Assembly (NCBI GenBank): GCA_902785785.1
Contig: CADAAA010000009.1
Location: 34,870 to 98,869, forward strand
Direction: 5' to 3'
Source of the DNA: an uncultured Bacteroidia bacterium
Lineage (GTDB): Bacteria > Bacteroidota > Bacteroidia > Bacteroidales > UBA932
Length of the DNA: 64,000 nt
The translations under genes were made by a program, and so were the position numbers. The notes below the pieces were generated by a model. It was not told the DNA's origin. It was given only the letters and a program-made list of their open reading frames with translations, and did not search any database. This document shows, in pieces, positions 43,870 to 52,679 of the stretch (its first letter is position 1; each line of letters starts with the position of its first letter).

Positions 43870-46698
43870 CTATGAGGAAGATTCTCTCAGATAACGCGCG
43901 GTAAATGTATCACCGCGGGCGGCAAGATCCTCGGGCGTACCCTCGAACACCACTTCCCCGCCTTTGTCTCCGGCATCCGGGCCAAGGTCGATGACCCAGT
44001 CTGCGGCACGGATCACATCCAGGTTGTGCTCTACGACGATGAGGGAATGTCCTTTCGAGAGCAGGACGTCGAATGCCTTGAGCAGTTTCTCCACATCGTA
44101 GAAATGCAGGCCGGTAGTAGGTTCGTCGAAGAGGAACAGGATCTTCTTGGAAGCCATCGACGAACTGTTCTCGCTCATGGAGAGGAAGTAAGCGAGCTTG
44201 ATACGCTGGCTCTCGCCTCCCGAAAGCGTGCTGCTGCTCTGGCCGAGCTTGATATACCCGAGGCCGACGTCCACGAGGGGTTTCAGTTTGCGGGCTATCC
44301 CCTGTGCAAGCGTTTCCTTTCCCGCGGAGAAGAACTCGATCGCCTCATCCACGCTCATGTTCAGGATATCGTCGATATTCTTGCCGTTGTACCGGACCTC
44401 AAGCACGTCGGGCTTGAAGCGCTTGCCTCCGCAGGACTCGCAGACCATGGTCACGTCAGCCATGAACTGCATCTCGATCCTGACGAAACCGTCGCCCTGG
44501 CATTCAGGGCAGCGGCCTCCGTCCTGATTGAACGAGAAATAGTTGGGGCCGAATCCGTTGATGCGCGCGTACTGCTGCTCTGCCATGAGCTTGCGGATGT
44601 CGTCAAAGGCCTTAAGGTAGGTGACGGCATTGGAACGAGTGCTCCTGCCTATAGGATTCTGATCCACATATTCGATGCGTGAGATGCGGTCCAGGTTTCC
44701 GGCCAGTCCCCTGTGCACTCCGGGCAGGTCTCCGCTGTCGTTCAGCCTCCGGTACATGGCAGGATAAAGGATATCGCCCACCAGGGAGGACTTTCCGCTT
44801 CCGCTTACTCCCGTGACAACCGTCAGCACTCCGAGGGGGAAACTCACGTCGATGTTCTTGAGATTGTGTTCCATCGCCCCTTTGACTACGATGGAATAAT
44901 GCCAAGGGCGCTTCTCACGGGTCAGGCGGGGACGGCGTCCGGACAGGTATTGGAGTGTCAGCGAACGCTTATAATCCTCCTCACTTATCTTCGAAGCAGT
45001 ACTCCCCTGGAAAACGATCTCTCCGCCGTTCACGCCGGCGCGGGGCCCCATGTCGATCAGCAGGTCCGCCGCACGGATGATCTCTTCGTCATGCTCGACC
45101 ACTATGACGGTATTGCCGAGGTCCCTGAGCCGCTTCAGGACAGCTATCAGGCGGTCGGTATCGCGCGAATGAAGGCCGATGGACGGTTCGTCGAGGATGT
45201 ACATCGAGCCCACGAGGGACGAGCCGAGGGCCGTCACGAGGTTGATACGCTGGCTTTCTCCGCCTGAAAGAGTGTTGCAGGGACGGCTGAGCGTCAGGTA
45301 ACCCAGGCCGACATCCCCGATGCAGCGGAGGCGTGAAAGTATCTCGTCCAGAGGCCCCTTGACAACGGACCTTTCATATGCATTGAGCTCCAGCCCGCTG
45401 AAATAATCGATGGCCTGCTCGACGTTCAGGCTAAGTACTTCATGTATGTTCAGTCCTCCGACCTTGACATAAAGCGCGTCCTTGCGCAACCTGCTGCCAT
45501 GACAGTCGGGACAGGTCGTCCTGCCCGAGAAACGGCTGAGCATGTACTTGTACTGTATCTTATATCTCTGCGTCTCGATCCAGCGGAAGAACTCATCTAT
45601 GCCGATAAGGGAATCCTCCTCCCGCTCGGCGGGAACTCCCTCCCATATCTTGCGCTTGACCTCGTCGGAGAGCTGGCAGTATGGCTCGAACACAGGGATG
45701 CCGTAACGCTGCGATACGGCGACAAGATGGTCCTTGAACCAGCCCATCTTCTCACCTCTCCAGCACGCGATGGCGCCGTCGTAAATGCTCTTGGTCTTGT
45801 CAGGGATCACGAGGTCCTCGCTGACGCCGATTATCTTGCCAAGGCCCCCGCAGGTCGGACACGCGCCCAAAGGGCTGTTGAAGCTGAACATGTACTCATC
45901 GGGACGCCTGAAGGTGATACCGTCGAGTTCGAAACGGTTCACAAAGGTGTGGAGTTCCCCGTCACGGGAGACAAGCATCGTACCTTCCCCGCGTGAGAAA
46001 GCGGTGTCCACCGATGAGAGCATGCGCGTGCGGAGGTCGGCATCGGGCTCTCCGCCGTCCAGCTTCATCCTGTCGACAAGCAGATAAAGGTCCGTGGGGA
46101 AATCGCCGGTAGCGGAGCGCTGCATGATATCCTCGATCCTGATGACATTCCCGTCCGAAAAGAAGCGGGAATATCCCTCCTCCTTGAGCTTCAGCATCAG
46201 TTCCACCTTGTCTTCGCGGGCGTTCCATCCTATGTCCGAAAGAAGGTACACGACATGGGGTTCACCGTCGAACAGGTAAGCCATGACATCAGCTGAACTG
46301 TTGCATTTGACTTCGCGTCCGCTGACGGGAGAGAATGTACGACCTATCCGGGCGAAAACAAGCCTGAGGTAATCGTATATCTCGGTGGTGGTGGCGACGG
46401 TCGACCGGGGATTGCGGATGTTGACCTTCTGCTCGATGGCGACCGCAGGCGGGATGCCGTCGATGCTCTCGACATCCGGTTTGCTCATCCTGCCAAGGAA
46501 CTGGCGGGCATACGACGAAAGGCTCTCGGCGAAACGGCGCTGGCCCTCCGCGAAAAGCGTATCAAAGGCCAGCGAGGACTTGCCGGAGCCGGAGATGCCG
46601 GTCACGACCACGAACTTGCCGCGTGGTATCTCCACGGTGATGTCCTTGAGGTTGTTGACCTTGGCCCTTCTGATGACGATGCTGCCGTTGTCTGCCAT
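43870..46698 (-). CDS. uvrA: Excinuclease ABC subunit A
   Basis: The 942-residue product is the damage-recognition ATPase of nucleotide excision repair. It has two ABC ATPase halves (Walker [23 protein letters not shown] and [20 protein letters not shown]; signatures [14 protein letters not shown] and [14 protein letters not shown]) and zinc-finger pairs [23 protein letters not shown] and CESCGGKRF. The ATG at 46698 gives the normal start; eleven more codons upstream are open but cover the promoter. Length is standard. The divergent gene is a DPP III peptidase. Confidence 0.98.
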   Translation of the reverse strand: MADNGSIVIRRAKVNNLKDITVEIPRGKFVVVTGISGSGKSSLAFDTLFAEGQRRFAESLSSYARQFLGRMSKPDVESIDGIPPAVAIEQKVNIRNPRSTVATTTEIYDYLRLVFARIGRTFSPVSGREVKCNSSADVMAYLFDGEPHVVYLLSDIGWNAREDKVELMLKLKEEGYSRFFSDGNVIRIEDIMQRSATGDFPTDLYLLVDRMKLDGGEPDADLRTRMLSSVDTAFSRGEGTMLVSRDGELHTFVNRFELDGITFRRPDEYMFSFNSPLGACPTCGGLGKIIGVSEDLVIPDKTKSIYDGAIACWRGEKMGWFKDHLVAVSQRYGIPVFEPYCQLSDEVKRKIWEGVPAEREEDSLIGIDEFFRWIETQRYKIQYKYMLSRFSGRTTCPDCHGSRLRKDALYVKVGGLNIHEVLSLNVEQAIDYFSGLELNAYERSVVKGPLDEILSRLRCIGDVGLGYLTLSRPCNTLSGGESQRINLVTALGSSLVGSMYILDEPSIGLHSRDTDRLIAVLKRLRDLGNTVIVVEHDEEIIRAADLLIDMGPRAGVNGGEIVFQGSTASKISEEDYKRSLTLQYLSGRRPRLTREKRPWHYSIVVKGAMEHNLKNIDVSFPLGVLTVVTGVSGSGKSSLVGDILYPAMYRRLNDSGDLPGVHRGLAGNLDRISRIEYVDQNPIGRSTRSNAVTYLKAFDDIRKLMAEQQYARINGFGPNYFSFNQDGGRCPECQGDGFVRIEMQFMADVTMVCESCGGKRFKPDVLEVRYNGKNIDDILNMSVDEAIEFFSAGKETLAQGIARKLKPLVDVGLGYIKLGQSSSTLSGGESQRIKLAYFLSMSENSSSMASKKILFLFDEPTTGLHFYDVEKLLKAFDVLLSKGHSLIVVEHNLDVIRAADWVIDLGPDAGDKGGEVVFEGTPEDLAARGDTFTARYLRESSS

Positions 46699-46718
46699 AT
46701 TCCGGATGATTGGAACTG

Positions 46719-46726
46719 CAAATTTA
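46719..46726 (-). promoter_or_regulatory. Predicted -7 box of uvrA
   Basis: The minus strand reads TAAATTTG, 20 bases before the ATG at 46698. It is back to back with the DPP III promoter. Confidence 0.5.
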
Positions 46727-46737
46727 CTCAAAATTCC

Positions 46738-46745
46738 TATCTTTG
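46738..46745 (+). promoter_or_regulatory. Predicted -7 box of the DPP III gene
   Basis: TATCTTTG, full match, 18 bases before the ATG at 46764. Confidence 0.55.
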
Positions 46746-46763
46746 CCTAAATTGTTGTTCATC

Positions 46764-48770
46764 ATGAAAAGATTTGCAAGGATGGCATTTACAGCTGCAG
46801 GCGCGCTTCTCGCGCTTACGTCATGCCGGCAGGATTCCGCCGGCGGAGACGGATTCAAGTATCTCATAGACCAGTTTGCGGACCTCCGCATCATCAGGTA
46901 CAGGATCGAAGGATGGGAGGACCTCAGCCTCCAGCAGAAAGCATACGTGTATCACCTGTCCGAGGCCGCCAAATGGGGCCGCGACATATATTGGGACCAG
47001 AACGGGGCTTATAACCTCGGCGTCCGCAGGGTCCTGGAGAACATACTCGAGAACTATGACGGCGACCGCGACTGTGACGAGTTCCAGGCATTCACCGTCT
47101 ATGCGAAGCGCGTGTTCTTCTCGAACGGCATACATCATCACTACGCCGAGGACAAATTCTTCCCGGAGTGTTCCGAGGAGTATTTCATGAGCCTGATGCA
47201 GGCCGTTGGCGACGGGGACAAGTGCGGTGAAATGATGCACGTCATATACGACCGTGATTTCCTGCCTTCACGCAAATCGACAGATCCCGCAACCGATATT
47301 GTCGCCGTCTCGGCAGTCAATTTCTATGAAGGCGTAACCCGCGACGAAGTCGAGCGTTATTACGCCTCCATTGCAGATCCCAAAGATCCCGAGCCCATAT
47401 CCTATGGCCTCAACACCAAGGTCGTGAAGGACGCCGACGGCCGCATTGTCGAACTGCCGTGGAAGTCGGGCGGCCTGTACGGCCCCGCCATCGACCGCAT
47501 CATCGATGAGCTTGAGAAAGCCGCTGCCTTTGCTGAAAACGACCTCCAGAAGCAGTATATCGCCACGTTGGTGGATTACTACCGTACCGGCGACCTGCGC
47601 CTGTGGGACAAGTACAATATCGAATGGGTGAATGACACCCTCGGCACCGTGGACTTCGTGAACGGTTTCGTCGAAGACTACAACGATCCCCTCGCCCGCA
47701 AGGGCGCCTGGGAGGCCCTGGTCAATATCAAGGACCATCAGGCCTCCAGGCGCAGCGACATCCTCAGTGCGAACGCGCAGTGGTTCGAGGACAACTCACC
47801 CGTCGACCCACGCTTCAAGAAATCCCAGGTCAAGGGCATCAGCGCCAAGGTCATCAACGCAGCGTGCCTTGCCGGCGACTGCTATCCCTCCACCCCCATC
47901 GGCATCAACCTTCCCAACGCCGACTGGATCCGCAAGGAGCACGGCTCCAAGAGCGTGACCATCGCCAACATCACACACGCGTATGACTATGCCGCGCAGG
48001 AGTGCCCCAAGAGTACCCTGACCGAGTTCGCCTGGAACGAGAAGGAGATCGAGTTTGCCAAGAAGTACCTCACCATCACCGACGAGATCCACACCGACCT
48101 TCACGAGTGCCTCGGGCACGCTTCCGGGCAGCTTCTGCCCGGCACTTCCCCCAATGCACTCGGCGAATACAGTTCTACCCTCGAAGAGGCACGGGCCGAC
48201 CTGTTCGGCCTCTACTACTGCGCCGACCCGAAGATGGTCGAGCTCGGCATCATGCCTGATGCCGAAGCCTACAAGGCCGAATATGCCAACTACATCCGCA
48301 ACGGACTGATGGTGCAGTTCAGCCGCGTTGAGCTCGGCCGCCCCAATACCGAGGCCCACATGCAGAACCGCAAGCTCATCTCCGAATGGTGCTATGAGCG
48401 CGGCCTCGCTGACAAGGTCATCGAGAAGAAAGTCCGCAAAGGCAAGACCTACTTCGTCGTGAACGACTACAAGGCCCTGCGGGAACTGTTCGGAGACCTG
48501 CTGGCAGAAATCCAGAGGATCAAGTCCGAGGGCGACTACGAGGCCGGAAAGGCTCTCGTGGAGAAATATGCCGTACACATCGACCCCGTCCTGCACAAGG
48601 AAGTCCTCGAGCGCTACGCATCCCTCAACCTCAAGCCTTACGGCGGTTTCGTCAATCCTGACATCATCCCCGTCATGGAGAACGGCAAGGTAACCGACTA
48701 CAAGGTGGAGTATACCGACGACTATCTCGGCCAGATGCTCAAGTATGGACGGGAGTATTCGGCTCTTTAA
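46764..48770 (+). CDS. Dipeptidyl peptidase III (M49) lipoprotein
   Basis: The 668-residue product has a lipoprotein signal (ALLALTSCRQD) and the M49 zinc motifs HECLGH at residues 447-452 (HExxGH form) and EEARAD at 474-479. It removes dipeptides from the N-terminus of peptides; the signal places it in the periplasm or outer membrane, unlike cytoplasmic DPP III of eukaryotes. An upstream in-frame start at 46710 is rejected because it covers the promoter and would hide the signal peptide. It overlaps the next gene (recombinase) by 26 bases, so the two are co-transcribed. Confidence 0.93.
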   Translation: MKRFARMAFTAAGALLALTSCRQDSAGGDGFKYLIDQFADLRIIRYRIEGWEDLSLQQKAYVYHLSEAAKWGRDIYWDQNGAYNLGVRRVLENILENYDGDRDCDEFQAFTVYAKRVFFSNGIHHHYAEDKFFPECSEEYFMSLMQAVGDGDKCGEMMHVIYDRDFLPSRKSTDPATDIVAVSAVNFYEGVTRDEVERYYASIADPKDPEPISYGLNTKVVKDADGRIVELPWKSGGLYGPAIDRIIDELEKAAAFAENDLQKQYIATLVDYYRTGDLRLWDKYNIEWVNDTLGTVDFVNGFVEDYNDPLARKGAWEALVNIKDHQASRRSDILSANAQWFEDNSPVDPRFKKSQVKGISAKVINAACLAGDCYPSTPIGINLPNADWIRKEHGSKSVTIANITHAYDYAAQECPKSTLTEFAWNEKEIEFAKKYLTITDEIHTDLHECLGHASGQLLPGTSPNALGEYSSTLEEARADLFGLYYCADPKMVELGIMPDAEAYKAEYANYIRNGLMVQFSRVELGRPNTEAHMQNRKLISEWCYERGLADKVIEKKVRKGKTYFVVNDYKALRELFGDLLAEIQRIKSEGDYEAGKALVEKYAVHIDPVLHKEVLERYASLNLKPYGGFVNPDIIPVMENGKVTDYKVEYTDDYLGQMLKYGREYSAL

Positions 48771-49629
48771 GGACTACGCCTACTACCTGAAGATAGAGCG
48801 TGGCCTGTCACCGAATACGGTGGCAGGCTACCTTTCCGACATTTCCCTTTTCTTCGAGGAGAGCGGGCTCGATCCTGCCTCGGTTGCGCCGGCCGACATC
48901 GTAGACTATCTGTCCGAGCGCTCGGACACCCTCTCCAAACGCTCCCAGGCCCGCCTGCTCAGCGCGTTCCGTTCCTTCTTCGACTGGATGATACTGGAAG
49001 GCGCCATGAAGGAGAATCCCTGCGACGGCGTCGATCCGCCCAAGATCGGCCGTTACCTGCCGGAAGTCCTTTCCGTGCAGGAAGTGGACGACATCATCGC
49101 CTCGGTCGACACGTCTACACCCGCAGGCCTCAGGGACCGGGCGATACTCGAGGTCCTGTATGGCTGCGGCCTGCGCGTCAGCGAAGCCGCAGGCCTGCGA
49201 TTGTCCGACATTTTCGCCAAGGAAGGCTTCCTCCGAATAGTCGGCAAGGGTGACAAGGAACGCATCATCCCCCTCGGGGAAATGGCCGCCGAGGCCTTGG
49301 AGACCTGGTACGGCGCACGTCCCGAGCCCTGCCGCGGCTACGAGGACTTTGTCTTCCTCAACCGTTCCGGCAAGTCCCTGAGCCGCGTTTCCATATTCAA
49401 CATGGTCAAGAAGCAGGCGATGCTTGCGGGGGTGCGGAAGGAGATCTCCCCGCATACCTTCCGCCACTCCTTCGCAACGCATCTCGTCGAGAACGGTGCA
49501 GACTTGCGCGTCGTCCAGGAGATGCTCGGACATGAAAGCATCCTGACCACGGAGATTTACACCCACATGGACTCGTCCTCATGGCAAGGCTCGATTCTTG
49601 CACATCATCCGCGCAGAAAAGAAAAATAA
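48745..49629 (+). CDS. XerC/XerD-type tyrosine recombinase
   Basis: The 294-residue product has the N-terminal core-binding domain (FKDYAYYLKIERGLSPNTVAGYLSDI) and the catalytic domain with the Arg in YGCGLRVSEAAGLRLSDI, HxxR in HTFRHSFATHL, the second His in MLGHESILTTEIYTHM and the Tyr nucleophile in IYTH. Length and motifs match chromosomal XerD, which resolves chromosome dimers at dif with XerC and FtsK. No integron, transposon ends or dif site are seen nearby, so it is a housekeeping gene rather than part of a mobile element. Confidence 0.9.
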   Translation: MDGSIRLFKDYAYYLKIERGLSPNTVAGYLSDISLFFEESGLDPASVAPADIVDYLSERSDTLSKRSQARLLSAFRSFFDWMILEGAMKENPCDGVDPPKIGRYLPEVLSVQEVDDIIASVDTSTPAGLRDRAILEVLYGCGLRVSEAAGLRLSDIFAKEGFLRIVGKGDKERIIPLGEMAAEALETWYGARPEPCRGYEDFVFLNRSGKSLSRVSIFNMVKKQAMLAGVRKEISPHTFRHSFATHLVENGADLRVVQEMLGHESILTTEIYTHMDSSSWQGSILAHHPRRKEK

Positions 49630-49633
49630 TATC

Positions 49634-49641
49634 TAACTTTG
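49634..49641 (+). promoter_or_regulatory. Predicted -7 box of the clostripain-like gene, close to the ATG
   Basis: TAACTTTG, a full match, ends eight bases before the ATG at 49650, so the transcript would be almost leaderless. Confidence 0.5.
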
Positions 49642-49649
49642 TCCTTGTT

Positions 49650-50942
49650 ATGAACAAGACTGCAGCCAGGATACTCCTCGCTCTCGCCACGGCTTTCTCG
49701 TTGGTGAGCGGATGCCAGTGCGACAGGCACAATCCCGAAAAGACAGGATACAACCGGGTGCTGATATTATATTCGGCCGGATACAACTCTCTCAGGGACT
49801 ATCTTTATGAAGATATCCAGGACCTGAAGAAAGGCTATGCACCCGGCATCAGGGACAGCCGGGCTTTCCTGGTGGTCAGCCATCTCTCAGTCAGGCGCGG
49901 CGACTACAGTACCGAGACTTCCCCCCAGCTCATACGCGTCTATTCCGACAAGAAGAAGGGCGTTGTGCTGGACACGCTCAAGTCCTACACGGGTGATCTC
50001 TCGGACAAGTCAACGATGAACATCATCCTCTCGGACATCAAGAAGCAGTTCCCTTCCGAGCACTACGGAATGGTTTTCTCCTCGCACGCCACAGGCTGGA
50101 TGCCTGTCGGCTACTACAACAATCCCGGTTCCTACGAGCCTTCGTACTCAGGCGGAAGGAAGGGAAGCGCGCCTGTAAGCCTGCCTGACGGCGCCTATCC
50201 CTATATCGAGCCTGAGTTGCTCCCGGGCGAGCCCTTGACCAAGAGTCTAACCTTGACCAACGGGACCAAGACCGCGACCGAGATGGAGATGACAGACTTC
50301 AAGAATGCCATCCCCATGCATCTGGATTACCTGCTGATGGACGCATGCCTGTCAGGAGGGATAGAAGTCGCATACGAGTTCAAGGATGTATGCGACCAGA
50401 TAGGCTTCTCGCCGGCTGAGATCCTCGCAGACGGGTTCAACTACAAGGAACTCGCAGGACACCTGCTAGGCTCGGACAAGGCGGATACCCGCGCGGTGGT
50501 GGACGATTATTACCAATACTACGCAGCCAAGAAGGATAAGAACGACCGTTCAGCGACCATATCACTGGTAGACTGCAAGCAGCTGGACGGCCTGGCTTCC
50601 GTATGCAATACTCTTTTCTCCAAGTATGCCTCCGAGATTGACGGGCTTAATCCGTCTTCCGTCCAACGCTTCTACCGTTACGACAAGCATTGGTTCTACG
50701 ACCTGGAGGATATCCTTGTAAAGGCCGGTATCAGTTCCGCGGAGCACAGCAGCCTCTCCTCCGCTCTCAACAGCTGCATCCTCTACAAGGCTGCCACGGA
50801 AGAGTTCCTGAAATCCTACGGAGGGTTTGCCATAGACACTTTCTGCGGTATGACCATGTACCTTCCCTGCAACGGGTCCACGCTTCTGGACAACAAATAC
50901 AAGGCTCTCGCCTGGAACAAGGCGACGGGACTTGTTGATTAA
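49650..50942 (+). CDS. Clostripain-family (C11) cysteine peptidase lipoprotein
   Basis: The 430-residue product has a lipoprotein signal (SLVSGCQCD) and the C11 caspase-like core: RVLILYSAGYNSLRDYLYEDI for the first strand, His146 in FSSHATGW and Cys233 in YLLMDACLSGGIEVAYEF. C11 peptidases cut after Arg or Lys and are often secreted by gut Bacteroidales. The normal motif is SHGxGW; here Ala replaces the first Gly. The ATG at 49650 is chosen as the start of the signal peptide; the longer reading lies inside the recombinase gene. Confidence 0.85.
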   Translation: MNKTAARILLALATAFSLVSGCQCDRHNPEKTGYNRVLILYSAGYNSLRDYLYEDIQDLKKGYAPGIRDSRAFLVVSHLSVRRGDYSTETSPQLIRVYSDKKKGVVLDTLKSYTGDLSDKSTMNIILSDIKKQFPSEHYGMVFSSHATGWMPVGYYNNPGSYEPSYSGGRKGSAPVSLPDGAYPYIEPELLPGEPLTKSLTLTNGTKTATEMEMTDFKNAIPMHLDYLLMDACLSGGIEVAYEFKDVCDQIGFSPAEILADGFNYKELAGHLLGSDKADTRAVVDDYYQYYAAKKDKNDRSATISLVDCKQLDGLASVCNTLFSKYASEIDGLNPSSVQRFYRYDKHWFYDLEDILVKAGISSAEHSSLSSALNSCILYKAATEEFLKSYGGFAIDTFCGMTMYLPCNGSTLLDNKYKALAWNKATGLVD

Positions 50943-50962
50943 CAATTTTTTTCCTATCTTTG
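50932..50962 (+). promoter_or_regulatory. Predicted promoter of rplY-pth
   Basis: TTG at 50932-50934, a 20-base spacer and TATCTTTG at 50955-50962 match the Bacteroidota consensus. The start would lie about 80 bases before the rplY ATG, giving room for a structured leader. Confidence 0.7.
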
Positions 50963-50972
50963 CGCCCGCATT

Positions 50973-51025
50973 TTAAAAGCCAATGGCTTTTGGTGCAATG
51001 GGGCCCCGGCAGGTCCGGGGCTGAG
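50973..51025 (+). promoter_or_regulatory. Structured 5' leader of the bL25 gene
   Basis: Two hairpins lie in the predicted leader: AAAAGCC-AAT-GGCTTTT (50975-50991) and GCCCCGG-CAGGT-CCGGGGC (51003-51021). Neither is followed by a T run, so they are not ordinary terminators. Position and form suit an autoregulatory ribosomal-protein leader, but this is inference. Confidence 0.45.
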
Positions 51026-51049
51026 TAACACATTTTAATACTTTAAAAA

Positions 51050-51625
51050 ATGCAGCATTTTGAATTGAAAGGCCAGATCCGTCAGGTCGGCAACAAAGCG
51101 GTCGTCAAGGCTTACCGCAAGCAGGGCGTCGTCCCTTGCAACCTCTATGGTCTCGGAATGGAGAACATCCTCTTCACCGTGGACGAGAAAGAGCTCAAGG
51201 GTCTCACCCACACTCCCAAGTCCTTCATCGTGGACCTCGTCCTCGACAACGGCAAGACCTACAACGCAGTCGTGCACGAGCTTCAGTTCCATCCCGTGAA
51301 CGAGCGCTGCCTGCACGTGGATTTCCTGGCAGTCAACGAGGAGAAGCCCATCGCCATCAAGGTTCCCGTGATCATCTCAGGACACTCCGTCGGTGTACAG
51401 CAGGGTGGTAAGTTCACTCAGAACTCCCGCTTCATCCGCATCAGCGCCCTCATGAAGGATCTTCCCGATGATGTCACCGTCGACATCTCCAACCTCGGAC
51501 TGGACAAGAAGATCAAGGCCGGCGACCTCAAGTTCGACAAGATTTCCGTAATTTCCGACAAGGATACTATCATCTGCGGTGTCAAGTCTACTCGCAACAT
51601 GGTGGCTCAGGAGACTGCTGAGTAG
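51050..51625 (+). CDS. rplY: 50S ribosomal protein bL25 (CTC form)
   Basis: The 191-residue product binds 5S rRNA. The N-terminal L25 domain is seen in FELKGQIRQVGNKAVVKAYRKQGVVPCNLYG and VVHELQFHPVNERCLHVDFLAV, and it has the C-terminal TL5/CTC beta domain with IKVPVIISGHSVGVQQGG and DDVTVDISNLGLDKKIKAGDL. Length is standard for the longer CTC type. It is followed by pth after 22 bases, a pairing conserved in many bacteria. Confidence 0.97.
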   Translation: MQHFELKGQIRQVGNKAVVKAYRKQGVVPCNLYGLGMENILFTVDEKELKGLTHTPKSFIVDLVLDNGKTYNAVVHELQFHPVNERCLHVDFLAVNEEKPIAIKVPVIISGHSVGVQQGGKFTQNSRFIRISALMKDLPDDVTVDISNLGLDKKIKAGDLKFDKISVISDKDTIICGVKSTRNMVAQETAE

Positions 51626-51647
51626 CCGGAAACCCGTTGAACCCGGT

Positions 51648-52217
51648 ATGAACTATCTTGTCGTCGGATTGGGAAACATCGGCGCTGAGTACGCTTCTAC
51701 CAGGCACAACATGGGATTTATGGTATTGGATGCCTGGGCCCAGGCATCCAATCTTGTTTTCGAAAGCAGGCGTTACGGCAGCGTAGCCGAGTGCTCCTAC
51801 AGGGGACGGAAACTGATCCTCCTCAAGCCTTCCACATACATGAACCTCAGCGGCAACGCCGTCCGTTACTGGATGCACAAGATGAACATCCCGACGGAGA
51901 GGATCATCGTCATCTGCGACGACCTGAACCTGCCGTTCGGTACGGTCAGGATGCGCATGCGCGGCAGTGACGGCGGGCACAACGGCCTCAAGGACATCGA
52001 AGACGCCCTGGGTACGCAGCTGTACGCCAGGATACGCATAGGCATAGGCAACGATTTCAAGCAGGGAGGACAGATCGATTTCGTGCTCGGGGAAATAAGT
52101 GAAGAACAGAAAAAAACGGTACAGGAACTTAGTGTACGCATTGTTTCAGGTATCGAGACCTTTACTACGGCCGGTCCTGAAAGAGCGATGAATCTTCTTA
52201 ATGCAAAAAGTTCCTAA
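51648..52217 (+). CDS. pth: Peptidyl-tRNA hydrolase
   Basis: The 189-residue enzyme releases peptides from stalled peptidyl-tRNA. Signatures are MNYLVVGLGNIGAEYASTRHNMGFMVLD (with the catalytic His and Asn), LLKPSTYMNLSGNAV, VICDDLNLPFGTVRMRMRGSDGGHNGLKDI and RIRIGIG. The ATG at 51648 is chosen since it begins the first strand; a longer reading starts inside rplY. Co-transcribed with rplY. Confidence 0.97.
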   Translation: MNYLVVGLGNIGAEYASTRHNMGFMVLDAWAQASNLVFESRRYGSVAECSYRGRKLILLKPSTYMNLSGNAVRYWMHKMNIPTERIIVICDDLNLPFGTVRMRMRGSDGGHNGLKDIEDALGTQLYARIRIGIGNDFKQGGQIDFVLGEISEEQKKTVQELSVRIVSGIETFTTAGPERAMNLLNAKSS

Positions 52218-52220
52218 ATA

Positions 52221-52252
52221 TTTGGATTTGAGTGTAATAATTTTTATCTTGC
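52221..52252 (+). promoter_or_regulatory. Possible promoter of the histone H1-like gene
   Basis: TTTG at 52221-52224, a 20-base spacer and TATCTTGC at 52245-52252, a variant -7 box. It would give a leader of about 65 bases. Confidence 0.4.
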
Positions 52253-52322
52253 ACTCCGTGAGACTATAGACAACCTGATTTTTTTGTAATTATTCACATA
52301 TTAACCCTAAAATTTTGCTAAA

Positions 52323-52499
52323 ATGAAACAGCTTGTTGAAAAGATCATTGCCGAGGCAGCAGCTTTCCAGGAGAACGCTTGCGCCCAGGTTGCCAAGGGC
52401 AACAAAGCCGCCGGCGCCCGCGCCCGCAAGGTCGCCCTTGACCTGATGAAGGACCTCAAGGAATTCAGGAAAGTTTCCGTCGAAGAGGCCAAGAAATAA
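52323..52499 (+). CDS. Small histone H1-like (Hc1 family) protein
   Basis: A 58-residue frame with ATG at 52323: it begins MKQLVEKIIAEAAAFQENAC and ends FRKVSVEEAKK. It matches the short Bacteroidota Hc1/histone H1-like proteins, whose core GNKAAGARARKVALDLMKDL is basic and helical. These are abundant nucleoid-type proteins of poorly defined function, thought to bind DNA. It stands alone between pth and an ECF-like promoter. No strong SD is visible, as is common in this phylum. Confidence 0.85.
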   Translation: MKQLVEKIIAEAAAFQENACAQVAKGNKAAGARARKVALDLMKDLKEFRKVSVEEAKK

Positions 52500-52524
52500 A
52501 AAGTCAAAAAAATTTGATTATTCA

Positions 52525-52558
52525 TGCAACGTTTCTAAGACCTTTTGCATCTATATAG
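52525..52558 (+). promoter_or_regulatory. Possible ECF-sigma type promoter
   Basis: TGCAACGTTT at 52525-52534 and CATCTATATAG at 52548-52558 resemble the AAC-type -35 and TCTATA-like -10 elements upstream of ECF-controlled genes in Bacteroidota. The next 60 bases end in a terminator, with no reading frame between. Confidence 0.35.
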
Positions 52559-52583
52559 TAGGTTTAGGTTTTAGTACACGTCT

Positions 52584-52624
52584 AAGAGTCGGGAGCCGTG
52601 AGGTGTCCGGCTCTTTCTTTTTTT
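52584..52624 (+). terminator. Rho-independent terminator before the M6 gene
   Basis: Stem AAGAGTCGG (52584-52592) with CCGGCTCTT (52607-52615), one G-U pair, followed by TCTTTTTTT. It could end the histone-like gene transcript or a short RNA from the ECF-like promoter. Confidence 0.75.
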
Positions 52625-52679
52625 GTTATTCTCCCCCATTTTTCGTAACTATGCATACTTTTTGCGGTGTGCTTAAGGC

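Noticed and set aside
48745-49629. Integrase of a mobile element
   Set aside because: It overlaps a housekeeping peptidase gene, and no attachment repeats, tRNA target, integron cassettes or other mobile genes are near. It looks like a chromosomal XerC/D.
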